Source: Nematostella vectensis | Taxonomy: Eukaryota > Cnidaria > Anthozoa > Actiniaria > Edwardsiidae | Direction: 5' to 3' | NCBI RefSeq assembly: GCF_932526225.1 | Contig: NC_064040.1 | Coordinates: forward strand, 3,040,181-3,104,180 | DNA: 64,000 nucleotides | Shown: piece after piece, positions 59,545-64,000 of the stretch | Numbering within the stretch: the first letter of the stretch is position 1 | How the letters are laid out: every line of letters begins with the position of its first letter | Translations under genes and position numbers: made by a program | The notes under the pieces: generated by a model | Seen by the model: the letters and a program-made list of their open reading frames with translations, nothing else | Databases searched by the model: none | What the model was told of the DNA's origin: nothing

Positions 59545-60327
59545 CGTTCCTTTCTGTAAAAGGAATGGCTCGACCAATATGGCGGTGCTACAGCATGTAG
59601 ACCCCGTGACCAATGACGTCACGACTCGCTCTCCGATTGGGTCGTTTCCATTGTATATGATCCGTTTATCGTAGGTGCAGTATTGTATCTTGCCCTCGGG
59701 GCATAGGCTGTTACGTATTATGGAATCCGATAGTGCAAACAACTTTACGTCAGTCTTTTTTAGGTAGGTGGCTGTAGCTGTTTCCCAGGACAGCAAAAAA
59801 AACATGGAGCTGCCGTTATAGAGAGGAAAATAGAAAAAAACATTACTAAAGGGTATTTGGATATAAGCAAGACCAGAAAAGGGGGGGGGGGGGGGTGATT
59901 TTGTCGATTTTTTTTTCTAGAATGCAGACTTCATTTTTGAAGGGGCCTTAGCACAGGGAGCCCAGGTCCACATTTAAGAGTTTTAAAATATAATAACAAA
60001 TATGCACGAAACTCCAGAAACCTTAGAGGGATATCCTTGTTCATCACCTTAAAATGTTTACTACAGGCATGTGTAACAACAACTCGCTGGTTGTGGCTGC
60101 CCAATCATTATGGAAAACGTACAATACTTTCCTTTCAACAAGAGATAACCCACTTTTAGGGTGCGCACACAACCCCTAGGTGCACGCTTGAGGATGCAGG
60201 GAGGGTAGATAGATGCCTTTTTTAATCAATATTAAAATGATAATGTACGCATGGCCCTCAGGGTCTAACTTAGGGTGAGACTAGAGGACTTTATAGTGGA
60301 ATGAAAATAAAAACAACAATTGTAGCT

Positions 60328-60359
60328 AATAAAGATCACTAAAATGAGTGATCTTTATT
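60328..60359. terminator. Perfect hairpin with AATAAA on both strands
   Basis: AATAAAGATCACT, a 6-base loop, then AGTGATCTTTATT: a 13-base perfect inverted repeat that presents AATAAA on each strand. It may serve as a poly(A) signal for the minus-strand sushi gene or simply be a chance or transposon remnant. Confidence 0.4.
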
Positions 60360-61310
60360 AAAACTGAGGGTATGGAGCAAACAAAGCAAAGATGCAGCCC
60401 AATGACCAATAAAGACAACATATATTTTAGATCTATTTATTTATTTTGATACAAAACTGTACTTCACCAATAACATAACAACAATACAGCTCAAGCTTTT
60501 TCGTGGCCTTTCTATAAACATAATTTTCTATAGAATTTATTCTAATCTTGGTAATGCTATTTTACCCTGTCTTGACAGGAACAAATAATGGCAAAATTTA
60601 AATTGTACGGATGTGTTAGCTAATATTTGTTCCTTGCATAATATAAAACAAAATAAGCTATGGTTAAAGTTGCCATAAATCAATTTCAAAGTTGCCATAA
60701 GCAATTTCTTCCAAATCAGTCAATTTCAGAAAAATCAAGAGTCTTATAATTTGCACTCTAGAACGGATTATCTACCAAAAATACTAAAGCTTATTTGGGG
60801 TTTTTATTACACAAGGAACATATATATGCAAAAAAACAAGCGAATATAAGCTTACAAATTGGACTTTGCCATTTTTCCTTCTGTCCCCTGGCGTCTTTTT
60901 TTTTATATAAAGAAACATTTGTTTACAAAATATGTACACATTATTTTCAATTGTGCCTTTTTTCAGATTGTGGTTAGAGTTTGAATTGACAACTTTATTA
61001 ATCTTAAAAGATTTAAGGGCTGAATATGCTAATCTTTATAGCAACTATGATGGGAAAGATGGTGTCTGCTGGGTGCCTGGAATACTTCATGCACAAGTCT
61101 GGAGGGCTGTGGCATGCAAAACAGTACAATTGTGTGTGCGTGTGAAAGGGGGGATGATGGGTGTGAAAAAAAAAAACAAGCAATTCTAAACTTTGCACTT
61201 TGCCAACAACATATGGAGGATACCTTTTCAGGTGAATTTTTCATCTGCATTCCAGAGAAAGGCCACATGAAGTATGGCCCACCCATTGACTACTTTGCAG
61301 ATCCAACCAT

Positions 61311-61784
61311 TAAAAACAGAGATCAACTCTAAACTGGAAAAAAACCCTATTAAGTGGAAACATCTTAGGGTCCTGGCCCCGTACGCAGTTCTGCTCAAGG
61401 TTAAACCAATCAGCTATCGAGCTATGATTTGGGGTTTGCACGGCGCAGATCTGCACGGTTTGAGCCAATCAGAGGTTATGGATCTCGGTGACATCAAGGA
61501 GGTGTTGACATACAATAACCAGACTACTCTGTATGACATAAATATCTGGTTATTACATGTCAACAGAGGTCAAAGCCTTTGTTAATTCTCAAACAAAAGG
61601 TAAAACAAAACCTCTGAACGTCTGATTGGCTCAAACCGCGCAGATCTGCGCCGTGCAAATCCCAAATCATAGCTCGATAGCTGATTGGTTTAACCTTGAG
61701 CAGAACTGCATACGGGGCCAGGACCCTAAGATGTTTCCACTTAATAGGTTTTTTTTCCAGTTTAAAGTTGATCTCTGTTTAAAA
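61311..61784. mobile_element. Fold-back element, near-palindrome of about 475 bp
   Basis: Arms about 170-200 bases long: AACAGAGATCAACTCTAAACT at the left pairs with AGTTTAAAGTTGATCTCTGTT at the right. Continuing inward, CAGCTATCGAGCTATGATTT pairs with AAATCATAGCTCGATAGCTG, and GGTGTTGACATACAATAACC with GGTTATTACATGTCAAC. The whole could form a long hairpin. No coding. Confidence 0.85.
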
Positions 61785-61869
61785 AAGAAGAAATTAGAGA
61801 GTTCAACATGAAATTGATGCATTTGTACAGCATAAATTAACTTGCACATTGACAAGTGTAACAATTCTC

Positions 61870-63065
61870 TCATACAGAGTTAATTAATGGGCGTGCCTCG
61901 TTAGTGGATTGCTCCTCGTCTGATATGCTGCCTCTGGCGCTGACAGAGGGAGGAGAGGGTGGGGTATCATCACTGTACCCATAATTAAAATTTCCTTGTT
62001 GTTCCTCCCCCTGAGAAGGACCATGTTCTGCCAGTGGATTGCTCACTATATTGATTTGTTCTTCACTGTCAGGCAAGCTTCCCTCAGTTATAGGCACCTC
62101 TTCTGAGCTTGCCACCACTGCGCTATCAACAACATCATCTCTTATCTCTGCAGTTGGGTTATTATTGGTTACCTCAGAAATGACTAATTCAAATGGAGGT
62201 GGGGCTCTCTCGACTTGGCTCATTGCTTCGTCATACGAAGGTAACTGAAAATGTACATCACCCGAGTATGTAGCAATCAGAGTTAATCTGTCATCCTCAC
62301 TGTAGAAGCTACGTCTTGTACTGTTCCTGTATCGACGGCTGCGGTGGCATCTTCGGACAAATATAAGTATGCTCAAAAGAATGACTAGGGCCCCAAGGGT
62401 GGAGCCGGCACTGGCTGTAACAATGGTAAGCGTGTCAAGTTCGTTGCTATTTATTCTTGTCCGTGAGCTAAGTGTGGGTGGTAAAGTTACTGAAAGAAAG
62501 AGAGTCAAAGTAAGAGAAAAGAAAAAAAAAACACATTTGTAATGTATAAATAACTGTAAGGATGGTAGACCAAGAGGTACAGTACTGTCATTCATCCCAT
62601 TTTATTAACCAATCTTTGGTTCTATCTCTAAGGGCAGACTCTTGAGTTCAAACTGTGTCCAATCAGTATGCTGATGAGTATATCTATGTACTCGTTATTT
62701 TGTCATAATTTTAGTTTGTGCTACTTTACAAAACAATAGTAAACAAAGTAATAGGTAGCATACAAATAAAAAAAAGTTCTTCAATTTACCTTCTACAATG
62801 CAATCTGGGGTATTTGTTTTCATGACAAACTTCCCGCCTGCTTCATGACACCTCTTATCAAACTGCACCAGAGTGAGGCAAAGAGGGGGCACACCTGTCC
62901 AGAAGGCCACACCGTTTTGGGAGCTGCATTGCCGAGATTTATTACCCCACAAGTAGAACTTATGATTGCACTGATAGTTGATTGTTGTGCCATGTTTATA
63001 TATTCCAGAGATTTCTTTATTGTCATGGTAACCATTTTGGATATCTGGCTCCTCACAAAAGATTT
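61870..63065 (-). CDS. Sushi-domain single-pass membrane protein (3' part)
   Basis: Minus-strand exons 62790-63065 (92 codons, phase 1 to 1) and 61870-62489 (last). The first encodes one CCP/sushi domain (CEEPDIQNGYHDNKEISG through GTTINYQCNHKFYLW, SRQCSS and GVPPLC), then a second Cys pair (KRCHEAGG, PDCIVE). The last exon has a membrane helix (TVTASAGSTLGALVILLSILIF region), a basic stop-transfer RRCHRSRRYRN and a ~150-residue cytoplasmic tail with QLPSYDEAM, APPPFELV and a Ser/Glu-rich end. The tail's DRLTLIATY...LPSYDEA resembles SUSD6/SUSD4-type proteins, whose PY-like motifs recruit NEDD4-family ligases. The 5' exons lie beyond the window. Confidence 0.82.
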
Positions 63066-64000
63066 CTAAAATGGACACAAAGCAAAAGATACTATTAGTA
63101 GGAAGTATCAAGGGAATAAAGGGGGGGAGGGGGTTACTTGTTTAATTGCTTTTAAAAAGCAAAGCTATTGTTGAAACTTGTTAACTCCTGTTTACCCAAA
63201 TCCCTTGTAAAATGATCTGTAAAACCTATCCTCTTCCTATTTAATAATGATAACAGTTCTAAACTGAGACATGTCTTCAAAGTGGCTATTCATCCTCTGG
63301 GTTTAGAAATGTAGATATGCTGTGACACTGAGGGTAATTCTGCCCTCCAGCAAATAGCACACAGGTTTTTAAGTGAGGTGTTATGGAATGGGACCATGGT
63401 TGTCTCATTCACAGTTGTCTTGTTCAAGAAAAAAATGAATTCAATATTATTTGACATTTTCAAAAAAGAGGATAATTATGCTGACACAAAAACGATTATT
63501 AATGACATATTTTAACTGTAAACTTTATCTTTTAATTCATTTATTTGCTCATTAATTCATTATTTTTTTCTTGATCTTCTTTAAATAGTGTACCTGTTTT
63601 TAATCATATGTTTTGTATCCAGTATTGAATTAATATTAGTTTTTTCCCTTTTCTCTATAATAACCAGTACTATCCTTCACCTACCTGCCTCGACCAGCTT
63701 TAGCTATCTGCAGGTAGTGTGCTACTGTAAATATTGTTCTGATATAATTAAAGTTGAAGTTTGAAGAAGTTTATCAAAAGACTGAGACACAGGAGAAACA
63801 AGTTCAAATAACTTACAGCACCATATTCAAATCCAGAATCAAGTGCCCAAGCTTAAAGTCAGATTCAAATCTGGGTTGCAGGGGTTAAAGATGAGTATGC
63901 TACCCTTTCAATTGATGATTTTGATTATTTTCTACAAGTTCGCAAGCTGAATTGTTTCCATACCAGTGCAAGTAGGGTTTCTAGTGCTGGTCCAGTGACC
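63066..64000 (-). other. Intron of the sushi gene, no exon seen
   Basis: AT-rich, with a short G-tract at 63121. I found no exon with acceptable borders; the remaining exons should lie beyond 64000. Confidence 0.5.

Larger units (their letters stand above)
59518..61869. other. Intergenic region between SRF and the sushi-domain gene
   Basis: Both genes are on the minus strand, so this holds the SRF promoter (59.5-59.8 kb), a G-tract near 59881, a perfect small hairpin at 60328-60359, and a fold-back element at 61311-61784. No coding sequence recognised. Confidence 0.6.

Noticed and set aside
59569-59580. CCAATATGG as a CArG box upstream of SRF
   Set aside because: Only five A/T between CC and GG, so it does not fit CC(A/T)6GG; it looks closer to a YY1-type ATGGCGG context.

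Overview
The window is eukaryotic DNA from an animal. It holds intron-rich genes with GT/AG introns, AATAAA poly(A) signals, a receptor tyrosine kinase (RTK), serum response factor (SRF) and NRDE2. Many short inverted-repeat transposons, TTAGGG-like minisatellites and FN3-type RTKs in an AT-rich genome suggest a non-bilaterian metazoan, most likely an anthozoan cnidarian (sea-anemone-like). That placement is inference.

Layout. (1) 239-41360, plus strand: a receptor tyrosine kinase, open at its 5' end. It has one partial and four complete fibronectin-III-like modules, each built from three exons with phases 1-0-0-1, then a transmembrane exon, a split kinase domain with a ~108-residue insert, and a phosphotyrosine-rich tail. 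The 24 recognised exons join in frame into 1061 codons plus stop. (2) 41.3-45.2 kb: a 24-bp telomere-like minisatellite, a MITE and decayed or frameshifted coding pieces. (3) 45515-46129, plus: an intronless gene for an unknown charged protein with a minisatellite in its 3' UTR. (4) 47165-54898, plus: a complete NRDE2 gene, nine exons, 1160 codons. (5) 56011-59475, minus: a complete SRF gene, four exons, 479 codons, convergent with NRDE2. (6) 61870-63065 and beyond, minus: the 3' part of a sushi-domain single-pass membrane protein.

The RTK introns are extraordinary. They hold a 16.2-kb array of about 500 copies of a 32-bp unit, a 4.5-kb array of a 12-bp unit, and arrays of 67, 70 and 20 bp. 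The 32-bp unit is a copy of the exon/intron junction at 7703/7704 (22 exon-end bases plus 10 intron-start bases), so the array presents roughly 500 tandem copies of a good 5' splice site on the sense strand. In the same gene two other splice-donor junctions (29904/29905 and 31849/31850) are tandemly triplicated on a small scale, and a fourth (near 28.2 kb) is partly duplicated inside a 20-bp array. Birth of satellites from splice-donor junctions is the most interesting pattern in the window.

The long open frames over 32.7-37.3 kb and 42.1-43.8 kb are artefacts of repeat units whose length is a multiple of three. Between 37.3 and 39.25 kb, inside an intron of the kinase domain, lie two convergent ORFs (a Cys/His-motif protein and an acidic-repeat protein) that may be nested mobile cargo.
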